Of a stretch of DNA of 58,056 nt, positions 1 to 8,008 are shown piece after piece. A program made the position numbers and the translations under genes. The stretch covers positions 1 through 58,056 of the IMG/VR virus record IMGVR_UViG_3300021373_003097; one strand, 5' to 3'. Within the stretch, counting starts at the first letter, position 1, and each line of letters begins with the position of its first letter. The stretch is from a virus. A model generated the notes under the pieces. That model was given only the letters and a program-made list of their open reading frames with translations. It searched no databases and was not told where the DNA came from.

Positions 1-1
1 T

Positions 2-334
2 CTACCCGAGACGACTGAGACATTAACCGCCGGAGGGATCAAGGATCTTGCAACTAAAGGTAGGGCATGTGTCTTTGAAGTCATGGACAGGAATGGTCTC
101 AATGCCATCGAGAAGACATTTGAGCTAGCTGTGTACTGGAAAGACAATCATCTATTCGATAATTTAATCATGAGCTACGACACTGTAGATCCAAACACAG
201 ATCTAAACGCTCAGATCGTAGTCACTATGCCGGAAGTCTCTGACACCTTTACTGGAAACTTCAGCCGAAACGTAAGCACTGAATTCAACTATAAGACTTT
301 AATCGATAATGCAATTGCAGAATGCGGCGTATAA
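2..334 (+). CDS. 3' end of a tail/baseplate-region protein (partial)
   Basis: The frame is open from the first bases of the window, so the gene begins upstream; the in-frame ATG at 83 is probably internal. The visible 110 residues form a soluble alpha/beta segment (FELAVYWKDNHLFDNLIM, then VVTMPEVSDTF) with no membrane helix or recognised motif. It lies directly upstream of gp25 on the same strand, and its stop codon sits inside the late promoter that drives gp25. By position it is likely a tail or baseplate component, but I cannot name the family. The coding call is firm; the role is inference only. Confidence 0.6.
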   Translation, partial: LPETTETLTAGGIKDLATKGRACVFEVMDRNGLNAIEKTFELAVYWKDNHLFDNLIMSYDTVDPNTDLNAQIVVTMPEVSDTFTGNFSRNVSTEFNYKTLIDNAIAECGV

Positions 335-337
335 ATA
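330..337 (+). promoter_or_regulatory. T4-type late promoter (TATAAATA) before gp25
   Basis: Perfect TATAAATA octamer, the site recognised by the gp55/gp33/gp45 late transcription system in T4. It overlaps the TAA stop (332-334) of the preceding gene and lies 24 bp before the gp25 ATG. Confidence 0.75.
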
Positions 338-361
338 AACTTAAAAACAAGGCAACTATTC

Positions 362-811
362 ATGGCAGTAAGAAGAAGCTTTTCGGTAGAAGACACTAAT
401 CTCAATAACACTTCGGTTATTGTTGCGTCTAGACCTGAAAACTACTCTGACATCGACTTGACTCTGGACACTAAACCTTCCGGAGACATCTTCAAGAAGA
501 CAGACGCTGCCTCAGTCAAGCAGTCTATTAAGAATATCCTGCTGACTAATCACGGTGAAAAGCCTTATGATTACTTTTTTGGAGCAAACTTAGCATCCTA
601 TCTGTTTGAACTCAATGATCCTAGTATCGTGAGAGAGATGGAAAAGGACATTAAGTTCGCTGTAGAGAACTATGAACCGAGAGCTGAGATTCTAGAGATC
701 CAAGTGATCAACAACATTGATGTAAATGATGTAAGAGTTGTTGTAAAGTTTAAAATTATTTCTACAGATGAGGTTGTTGTTCTTACGACTTCCCTTACAA
801 GGATCAAATAA
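362..811 (+). CDS. 25: Baseplate wedge protein gp25 (lysozyme-like fold)
   Basis: A 149-residue protein of the T4 gp25 family. In T4 gp25 sits in the inner baseplate wedge and, with gp6 and gp53, joins wedges to the hub and starts sheath assembly. The sequence shows the family pattern: a disordered N-terminus, then VKQSIKNILLTNHGEKPYDYFFGANL (in pieces: SIKNILLTNHGEKPY near residues 58-72, FGANLASYLFE near 75-85), then a helix with EMEKDIKFAVENYEPRAEI and two C-terminal strands. Length is slightly above T4 gp25 (132). The next gene, gp6, begins 2 bp after its stop, so the two are co-translated. The name rests on motif and synteny. Confidence 0.9.
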   Translation: MAVRRSFSVEDTNLNNTSVIVASRPENYSDIDLTLDTKPSGDIFKKTDAASVKQSIKNILLTNHGEKPYDYFFGANLASYLFELNDPSIVREMEKDIKFAVENYEPRAEILEIQVINNIDVNDVRVVVKFKIISTDEVVVLTTSLTRIK

Positions 812-813
812 CA

Positions 814-2688
814 ATGGCACTACCAGCAAAGCAGACCATACATACTTCAAGCTTAGACTTTGATAACATCAAGGCGAGCATCAAGGAGTACTTAAACGGT
901 CAGACAGAGTTTCAAGATTACGACTTTGAAGGGTCTGGTCTCTCTGTACTACTTGATGTACTGGCCTTCAACACTCATCAGAACGCGCTGCTGGCCAACT
1001 TTGGATTGAATGAGTCTTTTCTGACAACTGCTCAGACACGATCAAGCATGATCAATCACGCCCTAAACTTAGGATACGTACCTAGATCTAAGTCTGGCGC
1101 AAAGGCTACGGTGAACCTCTCGGTCAATCTTGCAGGCGTGTCTCCTAAACCAGCAACCATCACTATTCCAGAATTTACTTCTTTCACATCCGTAGTTGAT
1201 GGTGTAACGTATACCTTCTACACTCTAGATGAGTACATCGGATATGACAGGACCGGCACAGGAATCTATACCTTTGAGGTCAAGTCCGGAGATAAGAACA
1301 TCGTTATCTCTGAAGGCCAACTTAAGACTAAGACGTTCAAGTGTAATGACGCTGCAGAGAGACAGGTGTATGTCATTCCTGACAAGAACTTAGACATCTC
1401 TACACTCAGCGTAACGGTGTTCGACTCCCCTACATCCGAAGAGTTCGAGATCTATGAGAGAAACAACGACATTAAAGAGTACAACGAAGATACCAAGCTG
1501 TTCTTACCGGTAGAGACATATAACGGGTTCTATGAGATCAGCTTTGGTGACGGACAAGCAACGGGACGAGCTCCAGTTCCAGGTAACGTTATCAAGGCAC
1601 AATACCTTGCATCTAACGGAGTCGCTGCTAATACTGCAAACGTGTTCAGCCCAACAGATCAGATTGAAATCAACTCTCAGTCCTACAACATTATCGTGAC
1701 TACAGTATCTAGAGCAGGTCTAGGTGCAGAGAAAGAATCAGTGGAGTCTATCAGGAACAACGCCCCGTTAAATCTTCTGACTTCATCCAGATTGGTTACT
1801 TCTGGAGATTATAGAACTATCATTCAGTCTCGTATTCCTGGAATCAAGTCTGTAAACGCCTGGGGTGGAGAGGATAATGTTCCGGCAAAGTACGGTAAGG
1901 TTCTCGTGTCTCTCATCTTTGAAGATGATGTTGATGCAACTCAGAAGGCTTTGATTCAAAACACTATTACTGAAGACATTACAGACAACCTTTCAATCAT
2001 CTCAGTTGGGATGGAGTTTGTGGACCCGACATTTACATACTTAAACACTATCACTGAAGTTAAGTATGACGAGTCCTTGACAAACCGAACTCCTCAAAGT
2101 ATTGAGAACTTAGTAAAGACTAATGTATCGACATTCTTTAATAATAACTTAGGTAAGTTTAATGATGTCTTTAGAAAGTCAAAGCTGACTACTTCTATTG
2201 ACAACACTGACAATGCTATCTTATCTTCAAACGTATCGATTGAGATGGAGTCAAGATTTAATCCTGTCATTAATCCTAATACTAATCAAATCGTTTCTTC
2301 GGATTACGAGATCTCATTTGTAAATCAGATCTCACAACCGACTTCTTCTGCTCCTGTAGTTAAGAGTGACTTCTTTACATTTAAGGGTGTACTCTGTAAT
2401 ATTCAGAACAAGCTTGGATCAACTAAGCTGCAGATCTTTGATCAAGAAGGCAAGATCCGACAGGACAATGTTGGCGAGTATGTACCTGATTCCGGTAAAG
2501 TGAAGCTCAAAGGCTTTACTCCAGTGTCTATCTCAAGTGGAAACTCTTTCTTAAAGATTAAAGCTACTCCAAAAAATGATTCTACTATCAAGCCTTTAAG
2601 AAACAACGTTGTTACTTTAGGTGAAAACTTAGTTACTGCAGTGGCTGATGTAGATGCTGCTAACTCTACAGTAGGTACAACTGACTAA
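814..2688 (+). CDS. 6: Baseplate wedge subunit gp6
   Basis: A 624-residue protein, close to T4 gp6 (660). gp6 dimers form the inner ring of the contractile-tail baseplate, and the family shares the baseplate J-like core. Visible features are the N-terminal segment YDFEGSGLSVLLDVLAFNTH (about residues 40-60) and NEALNLGY-like NHALNLGYVPRSKSGA (about 86-100), typical of marine T4-like gp6, followed by beta-rich domains. YEISFGDGQATGRAPVPGN (about 240-258) is the conserved baseplate-J-like turn. The gene follows gp25 by 2 bp and its TAA overlaps the next ATG (TAATG), so it is part of a tight baseplate operon. Confidence 0.9.
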   Translation: MALPAKQTIHTSSLDFDNIKASIKEYLNGQTEFQDYDFEGSGLSVLLDVLAFNTHQNALLANFGLNESFLTTAQTRSSMINHALNLGYVPRSKSGAKATVNLSVNLAGVSPKPATITIPEFTSFTSVVDGVTYTFYTLDEYIGYDRTGTGIYTFEVKSGDKNIVISEGQLKTKTFKCNDAAERQVYVIPDKNLDISTLSVTVFDSPTSEEFEIYERNNDIKEYNEDTKLFLPVETYNGFYEISFGDGQATGRAPVPGNVIKAQYLASNGVAANTANVFSPTDQIEINSQSYNIIVTTVSRAGLGAEKESVESIRNNAPLNLLTSSRLVTSGDYRTIIQSRIPGIKSVNAWGGEDNVPAKYGKVLVSLIFEDDVDATQKALIQNTITEDITDNLSIISVGMEFVDPTFTYLNTITEVKYDESLTNRTPQSIENLVKTNVSTFFNNNLGKFNDVFRKSKLTTSIDNTDNAILSSNVSIEMESRFNPVINPNTNQIVSSDYEISFVNQISQPTSSAPVVKSDFFTFKGVLCNIQNKLGSTKLQIFDQEGKIRQDNVGEYVPDSGKVKLKGFTPVSISSGNSFLKIKATPKNDSTIKPLRNNVVTLGENLVTAVADVDAANSTVGTTD

Positions 2689-3749
2689 TGGCTGAAACAC
2701 TCGTTGATCTTGACCGCAATGACTTAATATATAATCAACCTATAGTTGATAATGTACTGCCTCAGTACTTTCAAGATCAGTATCCGCAGTTTGTCAGCCT
2801 TTTGGATAAGTACTACGACTGGCTAAGAACGTATACAGATTCCGACGGCAGGACTCCTATAGGAGAGCTTGAGGATATTGCATACCTTAAGGACAGAGAG
2901 ATCACTCCGGAAAGATTCTTAGACTTTATCTATGATGAGCTTACAGTTGGTTTGTCCTCAGATAACTTTACTCAGTCTAGATTCTTTGCTAAGTTCTTGC
3001 CATTCTTTTATAAGACAAGAGGAACTGCAGTATCTGCTGAAGGCTTCTTAAAGTTCTTAAATGGAGATGACATCGAGCTGTCTTATCCAAAAGATCAGAC
3101 CTTTGTTGTAGGTCAGTCTGAACTTGGCTCTGAATCTTTGAGGTTCATCCAAGATTCTTATTACTATCAGATCTACTCTATCCTAGTCAAGTCTCCAGTT
3201 CCTGTTTCCGAATGGAAAGATCTCTACAAGCAGTACATTCATCCTGCCGGTTGGGAGATATTCTCAGCCCTATTCATTGAAGGTATCGCTAGCAATGTAG
3301 GCATTGTAAATCCAATGCCGACTGCTGTAGAAGAAGCCGCACCTCTCATCGTATCTAGCTTGGCTGAATTTGATGTTCAAGCGATTGGATCTAGATCCAA
3401 CATCACTGCAGTTGATGCTACTATTCAGAAGCGTATGTATGTTGACGGTGAGTACAACTACTACACTGCACAGGAAGAAATTCTGTACGATTCACCGTAC
3501 AATCAGTACAATGATCTCAGTGAGCCTCTTGATCCTAACTCAAGACTGTTCAGCTCAACTGACGATCAGACTTACCTCAACTTTAACTTGGCCAACTCTG
3601 ATGGAACTCACACCATGGATGATTCCGACAGCGCCGGCGGATCGACTATCTTTACTCTTGATAGATTGAATGTCTTTAAGACTATCGACTTCTCCAACAC
3701 TATTGAGACATTCGATGAAGCCAAATTTGATTATTACAGTGACTCTTAA
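2688..3749 (+). CDS. Baseplate-associated virion structural protein, cyanophage type
   Basis: A 353-residue protein whose start overlaps the gp6 stop. The N-terminus (NQPIVDNVLPQYFQDQYPQF, about 17-36) and the central YKTRGTAVSAEGFLKFLNGD followed by a YPKD motif (about 108-138) resemble proteins found after gp6 in T4-like cyanophages, where they are annotated as virion structural proteins. The second half is low-complexity and acidic (DDSDSAGGS, DYYSDS at the end). Position in the gp25-gp6 operon suggests a baseplate or fibre-attachment role. The exact T4 counterpart (for example gp7 or gp53) is not clear to me. Confidence 0.65.
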   Translation: MAETLVDLDRNDLIYNQPIVDNVLPQYFQDQYPQFVSLLDKYYDWLRTYTDSDGRTPIGELEDIAYLKDREITPERFLDFIYDELTVGLSSDNFTQSRFFAKFLPFFYKTRGTAVSAEGFLKFLNGDDIELSYPKDQTFVVGQSELGSESLRFIQDSYYYQIYSILVKSPVPVSEWKDLYKQYIHPAGWEIFSALFIEGIASNVGIVNPMPTAVEEAAPLIVSSLAEFDVQAIGSRSNITAVDATIQKRMYVDGEYNYYTAQEEILYDSPYNQYNDLSEPLDPNSRLFSSTDDQTYLNFNLANSDGTHTMDDSDSAGGSTIFTLDRLNVFKTIDFSNTIETFDEAKFDYYSDS

Positions 3750-3762
3750 CTCAACATGTTGT

Positions 3763-3770
3763 TATAAATA
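3763..3770 (+). promoter_or_regulatory. T4-type late promoter (TATAAATA)
   Basis: Perfect TATAAATA 31 bp before the ATG at 3802, in a 52-bp intergenic gap that separates the baseplate operon from the first tail-fibre gene. Confidence 0.75.
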
Positions 3771-3801
3771 ATTTAAACACTTATAAAAGGTCTCCTCTCA
3801 A

Positions 3802-5583
3802 ATGCCTTTAACATATTTAGATTCAGACTACATTCTTGATCGCGGTCTTATCGCCAACGATAACCTGGGTGATACTTTACGTGAGGCTGCCTTTAAGATC
3901 AATAACAACTTTGAAGATCTGGACTCTGCAATCAACCTAGTGGCAACCACTCCTTTAGGTACCACTTCAAAGTACTCGGTTGCCCTTAATCTTCTTGACT
4001 CTGTAGGTAGAGCCGGAACGCTCCTTACAGATCGTCTGGGTGTAGGTGATCCTGTCTACTACGATACTTCTTCCGGGCTATGGACGGGTGCATATGCAGA
4101 CTCCGAAAGATATGCAACTCACGTTATTGTAAGGTATCGCTCCATCGACAGTGATCAGATCTTTGAGATTGCAAGTACCGGCACGTTTGATCTGGACTCA
4201 GACAGCGCATCTCCTACTCTGACTGCAAACAGAGAGTATTACTTACCTGACTCTGCAGGTGGAGCTCCGTCCACTGTAAAGCCTCTGAGCGGTGATTATC
4301 AAGAGCTCTACTACGCTCTTGACTCCGACACCATCGATGTAAATATTGGCACTCATAGTGAGCGTAGAGTATACTTCGAGCAGGTACCTAGTATTTCTGG
4401 AGGGCAAACACTCCTTTCTGGATTAGATTCAGTGAATGTATCTGATCTTGACGTCTATAAGAACGGTATACTTCTTTCTAAGTCTCTTGACTATGTGGTC
4501 AACAGCGAGACTCAAATCACAATGATTACTTCTCTTGATGATTCAGATATTGTAAGAGTCAGATCAAATACCAGCGAAAGGGTGGCTTCTTCAGGTGGTG
4601 GAGGTGCAACTATCCTTTCTGATGGATCAGATATCGGCGTTTCATATGGAGTAGGCGGCCAGTCAGTTACACTTAGCTTTGACAGTGCAGCGTATGTTAA
4701 AGCTGGGGCAGCTGGTCAGCCAAATGGTGTTGCGCAGCTGAATGCTTCAAGTGTAGTTCCAGTAGCTCAGATTCCTAATCCAGTTCCAAATGCAACTAAT
4801 GCAACCTTTGCGACTAGCGCGACTAACGCTGACAGCGCCAATTTTGCGACGACTGCAGGAACAGCTACAAATGCTACTAACGCTACGAATGCCGACAGCG
4901 CGGGGCAGGCTACAAAGTGGACCATTGCTAGAACCATTACTTTCGGTGGAGACTTAACCGGAAGCTTCAGTATAGATGGTTCTCAAGATGTAACGGCCAG
5001 CGCGACAGTCTCTGGCAGCGGATCGGGTGGATTTGTATCTGGAACTAAGATGCTCTTCCAGCAGGCTGCCGCTCCGACCGGCTGGACTATTGACACTACT
5101 CATAACAACAAGGCACTGAGAATCGTAAATGGAACCGTGACTCCTAGCAGCGGAGGGTCAGTTGCCTTTACTACAGCATTTGCATCTTCTAGAACGGTGT
5201 CCGGATCTGTTGGTGGAACTTCCTTGACAGAGGCTCAACTGCCATCACATGACCACGGAGATGGAAATCTTTCAATCAGCAATCACTCCCATGATATGGA
5301 TGACGCATCGCAGGGTATCACTAACTTCAATGTGTCAGTCAACGCTAATACTATTGGAGTGAACACCACCTCTGGTCCTTTTACCGCACTCTCCGGCATT
5401 TCTTCCGTAAACGTCAATAGCGTAAGCAGGTTAGGGAACAGCATGAATACCGGTAACCAATCTGCGAATATCAGTGGTAATACAGGCAATGCTGGATCCG
5501 GAAACACCCACACTCACTCTTGGTCCGGTAGCGTCAACGTTGGTGTACAGTATGTAGATTTTATCATTTGCACTAAAACTTAA
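3802..5583 (+). CDS. Tail fibre protein with C-terminal tail-collar domain
   Basis: A 593-residue fibre. The N-terminus carries LREAAFKINNNFEDLDSAI (about 27-45), a short motif shared with two other fibres here and probably a virion-anchoring segment. Residues about 60-200 form a beta-domain (LLDSVGRAGTLL...GVGDPVYYD) that recurs in the protein at 39642. Then come Ala-Thr-Asn-rich repeats with ADSA units (about 330-370) and a LTGSFSIDGSQDVT linker. The C-terminus (about 410-593) is a phage tail-collar domain: KMLFQQAAAPTGWT, the LPSHDHG motif (about 480), paired HTHS residues and a terminal VQYVDFIICTKT. This architecture is typical of receptor-interacting distal tail fibres. The receptor is unknown. 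Confidence 0.85.
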   Translation: MPLTYLDSDYILDRGLIANDNLGDTLREAAFKINNNFEDLDSAINLVATTPLGTTSKYSVALNLLDSVGRAGTLLTDRLGVGDPVYYDTSSGLWTGAYADSERYATHVIVRYRSIDSDQIFEIASTGTFDLDSDSASPTLTANREYYLPDSAGGAPSTVKPLSGDYQELYYALDSDTIDVNIGTHSERRVYFEQVPSISGGQTLLSGLDSVNVSDLDVYKNGILLSKSLDYVVNSETQITMITSLDDSDIVRVRSNTSERVASSGGGGATILSDGSDIGVSYGVGGQSVTLSFDSAAYVKAGAAGQPNGVAQLNASSVVPVAQIPNPVPNATNATFATSATNADSANFATTAGTATNATNATNADSAGQATKWTIARTITFGGDLTGSFSIDGSQDVTASATVSGSGSGGFVSGTKMLFQQAAAPTGWTIDTTHNNKALRIVNGTVTPSSGGSVAFTTAFASSRTVSGSVGGTSLTEAQLPSHDHGDGNLSISNHSHDMDDASQGITNFNVSVNANTIGVNTTSGPFTALSGISSVNVNSVSRLGNSMNTGNQSANISGNTGNAGSGNTHTHSWSGSVNVGVQYVDFIICTKT

Positions 5584-5596
5584 CATGGAGAATTGA

Positions 5597-5911
5597 ATGA
5601 AGCACCAGCCAAAACAGAATTGCCCTTTGAATAAGTTTAAACCATGCAAGCAGTTTGATTGTGGATGGTACATTCAGGTAAGAGGAGTAGATCCGAACAC
5701 TGGACAAGAGGTTGATGATTGGGGATGTGCCATGCAGTGGCTCCCAGTCCTTATGATTGAGAATTCTAGTAGACAAAGAGAGACTGCAGCTTCAGTCCAG
5801 TCCTTTAGAAATGAAGTTGTAAGTATTAATGAAGCAAACGCACTTCTAGCGTTTCAAGAACAAAACAAGAAAGAGCAGCCACCTAAGCTGATCGATAGTA
5901 AAGAGGAATAG
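5597..5911 (+). CDS. Conserved Cys-rich small phage protein
   Basis: A 104-residue protein with four cysteines at residues 9, 17, 22 and 44 (C-x7-C-x4-C-x21-C) set in CPLNKFKPCKQFDCGWYI and DDWGCAMQWLPVLMIE. The spacing looks like a metal-binding (Zn or Fe-S) knuckle, but that is inference. The C-terminal half is helical and charged (AASVQSFRNEVV). From memory, similar proteins are conserved hypotheticals in many T4-like phages near tail-fibre genes; function unknown. It begins 13 bp after the collar fibre, so co-expression is likely, and it may help fibre folding or attachment. Confidence 0.7.
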   Translation: MKHQPKQNCPLNKFKPCKQFDCGWYIQVRGVDPNTGQEVDDWGCAMQWLPVLMIENSSRQRETAASVQSFRNEVVSINEANALLAFQEQNKKEQPPKLIDSKEE

Positions 5912-5916
5912 AACGG

Positions 5917-6102
5917 ATGTCAAGAGCTAATGATCTAGCATCACTTATTAAGAGCGGTACTGGGATTGATTCTGATGGAGTCGGCATTGGTGCTATCTCT
6001 GAGCAGAAGATTAAGAACGGCGCAGTAACAGCTCAGAAGCTGGCGCCGGGAGCGGCAGCAACTACAGGTAAAGCGATCGCTATGTCGATCGTATTTGGAT
6101 AA
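5917..6102 (+). CDS. Short fibre-like protein
   Basis: A 61-residue protein that begins 5 bp after the previous stop. It holds the motif AISEQKIKNGAVTAQKLAPGA (split: ISEQKIKNGAVTA, QKLAPGAA), which also occurs in the 2027-residue fibre (KIQDNAVTADKIAPGA, near nt 23115). It is therefore a free-standing copy of a tail-fibre repeat unit with a hydrophobic tail (GKAIAMSIVFG). It could be a small trimeric cap or connector, or the remnant of a longer fibre. No catalytic features. Confidence 0.6.
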   Translation: MSRANDLASLIKSGTGIDSDGVGIGAISEQKIKNGAVTAQKLAPGAAATTGKAIAMSIVFG

Positions 6103-6118
6103 TTAAGGAGAGTAACCA

Positions 6119-6505
6119 ATGGCAGCGCCAAACATTGTCAACGTATCTAGTATCTACGGCAGCACTGTAGGGAAAAATATTAATAATACTGCAGACTCTG
6201 ACGTCACAGTCTTAGAAGGTCGTGCTAATAAAGTCTTAAAGGTGAACATTATTCGTGCAGCCAACGTTCATCCTACTGAGAACGACAGCCTGACGATTAA
6301 CTTTGTTGACTCTGCCTCCAACTCATTTTCTCTCGTGCAAGACATGGAGATTGCAATCCGTCAGGCTTTACCTGCGCTGGAAGGAAGCATCTATCTTTCT
6401 GAAAGTGATAAAATTACAATGAGAAGATTAAACAACGGTAACCTTGCATCTGACTCTGCAACTATTCACGGCATCATTTCATTTGAAGAGCTGGATGACG
6501 CATAA
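6119..6505 (+). CDS. Small virion structural protein (beta-sandwich type)
   Basis: A 128-residue beta-rich protein with a clear ribosome-binding site (AAGGAG, just before 6119). The core reads ANKVLKVNIIRAANVHP, LTINFVDSASNSF and ends GIISFEELDDA. The strand pattern resembles the 116-residue protein at 21092 (VLSTQVANVDAD, LTFTYHDSG, GVLESLNG), suggesting paralogous small decoration or fibre-attachment proteins. The next gene starts at the last base of its stop. Role inferred from the surrounding fibre genes. Confidence 0.65.
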   Translation: MAAPNIVNVSSIYGSTVGKNINNTADSDVTVLEGRANKVLKVNIIRAANVHPTENDSLTINFVDSASNSFSLVQDMEIAIRQALPALEGSIYLSESDKITMRRLNNGNLASDSATIHGIISFEELDDA

Positions 6506-7527
6506 TGGGACGTAACTCTCAACTCAATGGGGGATTTAATTTAGGCTCTCCTATGGTCTACAACGAAGCTCTTAGAGAACCTAGTTTTGCTTCAGTCGGA
6601 ACAAGACACCGTAGATCTACGAGATTTCTTCCAGGAAAAGATTGGGCATACTACAATGGCCTGACTTCAGACACTACAGTCAATGCAAATAACGAATTGA
6701 CATTAACACCAGATCTTGGAGATTCTTTCGGAATCCACATGGCATATGATGGAAGTCGGTTTTTGATGTTAGATGAAAACACTGGAACCGACACTGTTAA
6801 AGTTTATGTGTTGTCAACTCCATACGATATTTCAACTGCAACTGAAGTTGTAGGTAACAGATTTACATCTTCTATAACTAACGGCTCGTGTTCTCTTTGG
6901 GCTAGCCCAGACGGAACGCGTCTTTCTATTTCAACAAATGATAACAGTACTGGCGCAGAAAGAATTCGGACATATACGACTACAACTCCTTGGGATTTTT
7001 CTACTGTAACTAATACTGGAGCGACGTCGCTGGGTAACATCAACACACATGGACATTCATGGACCAGCGATGGGAGATATGTTGTAGTTGCGGCAAACAC
7101 GGTAGGTAGTTACAATACTACTAGTAATGCTTTAATTCTATTTGGTCCTACTTCTACTCCATATGAGTTTGGTGCAACTACAGTGGCGACTTATCAAGAA
7201 GCAAGTATGCTTGCTTTAACCAACGCTAGCCCAGTAGGAAACGTCGCGACACCTGAAGGGGTGCACATTTCAGATGATGGAAGAAAAATTCTGACGCTTG
7301 ATAGTAGCGCAGGTCGTATTAATGAATTTACTATGTCTACTCCATTTGATCTTTCAACGCTGTCTGTCTCCGATTCAGCTTGGCTAGCGCGAAGTACAAC
7401 TTCCTCTTTATATATTGAAAGAGACATGTCTGTTAAGGCTGATGGAACAAGGATCTGGGTGAGTGGAAATTATCAAGATGTATATCATTATATTACTGGC
7501 GGGAGCCAGAATCAGCTCAAACCTTAA
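6505..7527 (+). CDS. Propeller-like tail adhesin with STPYD repeats
   Basis: A 340-residue protein translationally coupled to the previous gene (TAATG). It contains at least four units with the motif [ST]TP-aromatic-[DE]-hydrophobic (STPYDIST about 111, TTPWDFST about 160, STPYEFG about 218, STPFDLST about 280). Each follows an internal strand, and a DGxR/L turn (SPDGTRLS, TSDGRYVV, SDDGRKIL, KADGTRIW) also recurs. This is the pattern of a beta-propeller repeat. There is no catalytic signature. The repeat type and the location among fibre genes suggest a virion adhesin. Confidence 0.65.
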   Translation: MGRNSQLNGGFNLGSPMVYNEALREPSFASVGTRHRRSTRFLPGKDWAYYNGLTSDTTVNANNELTLTPDLGDSFGIHMAYDGSRFLMLDENTGTDTVKVYVLSTPYDISTATEVVGNRFTSSITNGSCSLWASPDGTRLSISTNDNSTGAERIRTYTTTTPWDFSTVTNTGATSLGNINTHGHSWTSDGRYVVVAANTVGSYNTTSNALILFGPTSTPYEFGATTVATYQEASMLALTNASPVGNVATPEGVHISDDGRKILTLDSSAGRINEFTMSTPFDLSTLSVSDSAWLARSTTSSLYIERDMSVKADGTRIWVSGNYQDVYHYITGGSQNQLKP

Positions 7528-7533
7528 TAAATA
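7526..7533 (+). promoter_or_regulatory. Probable late promoter (AATAAATA, one mismatch)
   Basis: AATAAATA overlapping the TAA of the propeller gene, 28 bp before the ATG at 7562. It differs from TATAAATA at the first base only. The same variant occurs before gp20. Confidence 0.45.
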
Positions 7534-7561
7534 AACAAAAGAATTATTAGAGTTAGGAAAC

Positions 7562-7996
7562 ATGGTTCGACAAATTATTTCAACAGGAACTACAGCAAAT
7601 GACGGAACCGGAGATGACTTAAGATCCGGAGGGATCAAGATCAATTCCAATTTCGAAGAGCTGTACACCTTTATGCCGGGTGGACTTGTTCAGAACATTA
7701 CCGGGGAAGCAGTAGTTTCTCTAGACTCTAGCACATTGTATCTGTTCAACATGGACAGCACTCCTGCCGGAAGCTTTACACTTTCAGATGGAAGCTCAGT
7801 GGGAGAGATTAAGAGAATCATCAATAAGTCTGACTCTGATGTAGATGTCTCTATTACAATCGGTTCAAGTGGACTGGCGTATCCTAAGTCCTCTACCGGT
7901 CTCACCATTACAAATAAGATCGCCTTTGATCTCATGTGGGATGGTACTGAATGGCACTTAGATAGAGACTCAGATTCAAGACTAACGATAACCTAA
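7562..7996 (+). CDS. Short tail-fibre protein
   Basis: A 144-residue protein. The N-terminus (ANDGTGDDLRSGGIKINSNFEELY, in pieces TANDGTGDDLRS about 10-21 and IKINSNFEELY about 26-36) matches the NNF/NSNFEEL motif at the start of the collar fibre (3802) and the fibre at 39642. The rest is predicted beta strands (SLDSSTLYLFNMD, GEIKRIINKSDSDVDVSI), like a fibre knob. The shared N-terminus is probably the virion-attachment segment. It is much shorter than its relatives, so it is either a minimal fibre or an adaptor. Confidence 0.65.
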   Translation: MVRQIISTGTTANDGTGDDLRSGGIKINSNFEELYTFMPGGLVQNITGEAVVSLDSSTLYLFNMDSTPAGSFTLSDGSSVGEIKRIINKSDSDVDVSITIGSSGLAYPKSSTGLTITNKIAFDLMWDGTEWHLDRDSDSRLTIT

Positions 7997-8008
7997 CGGA
8001 TTAGATAG

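Noticed and set aside
4790-4910. GCAACTAATGC-type repeats considered as a CRISPR-like or tandem repeat array
   Set aside because: They lie in frame in a fibre and encode Asn-Ala-Thr repeats with synonymous variation; no spacer structure.
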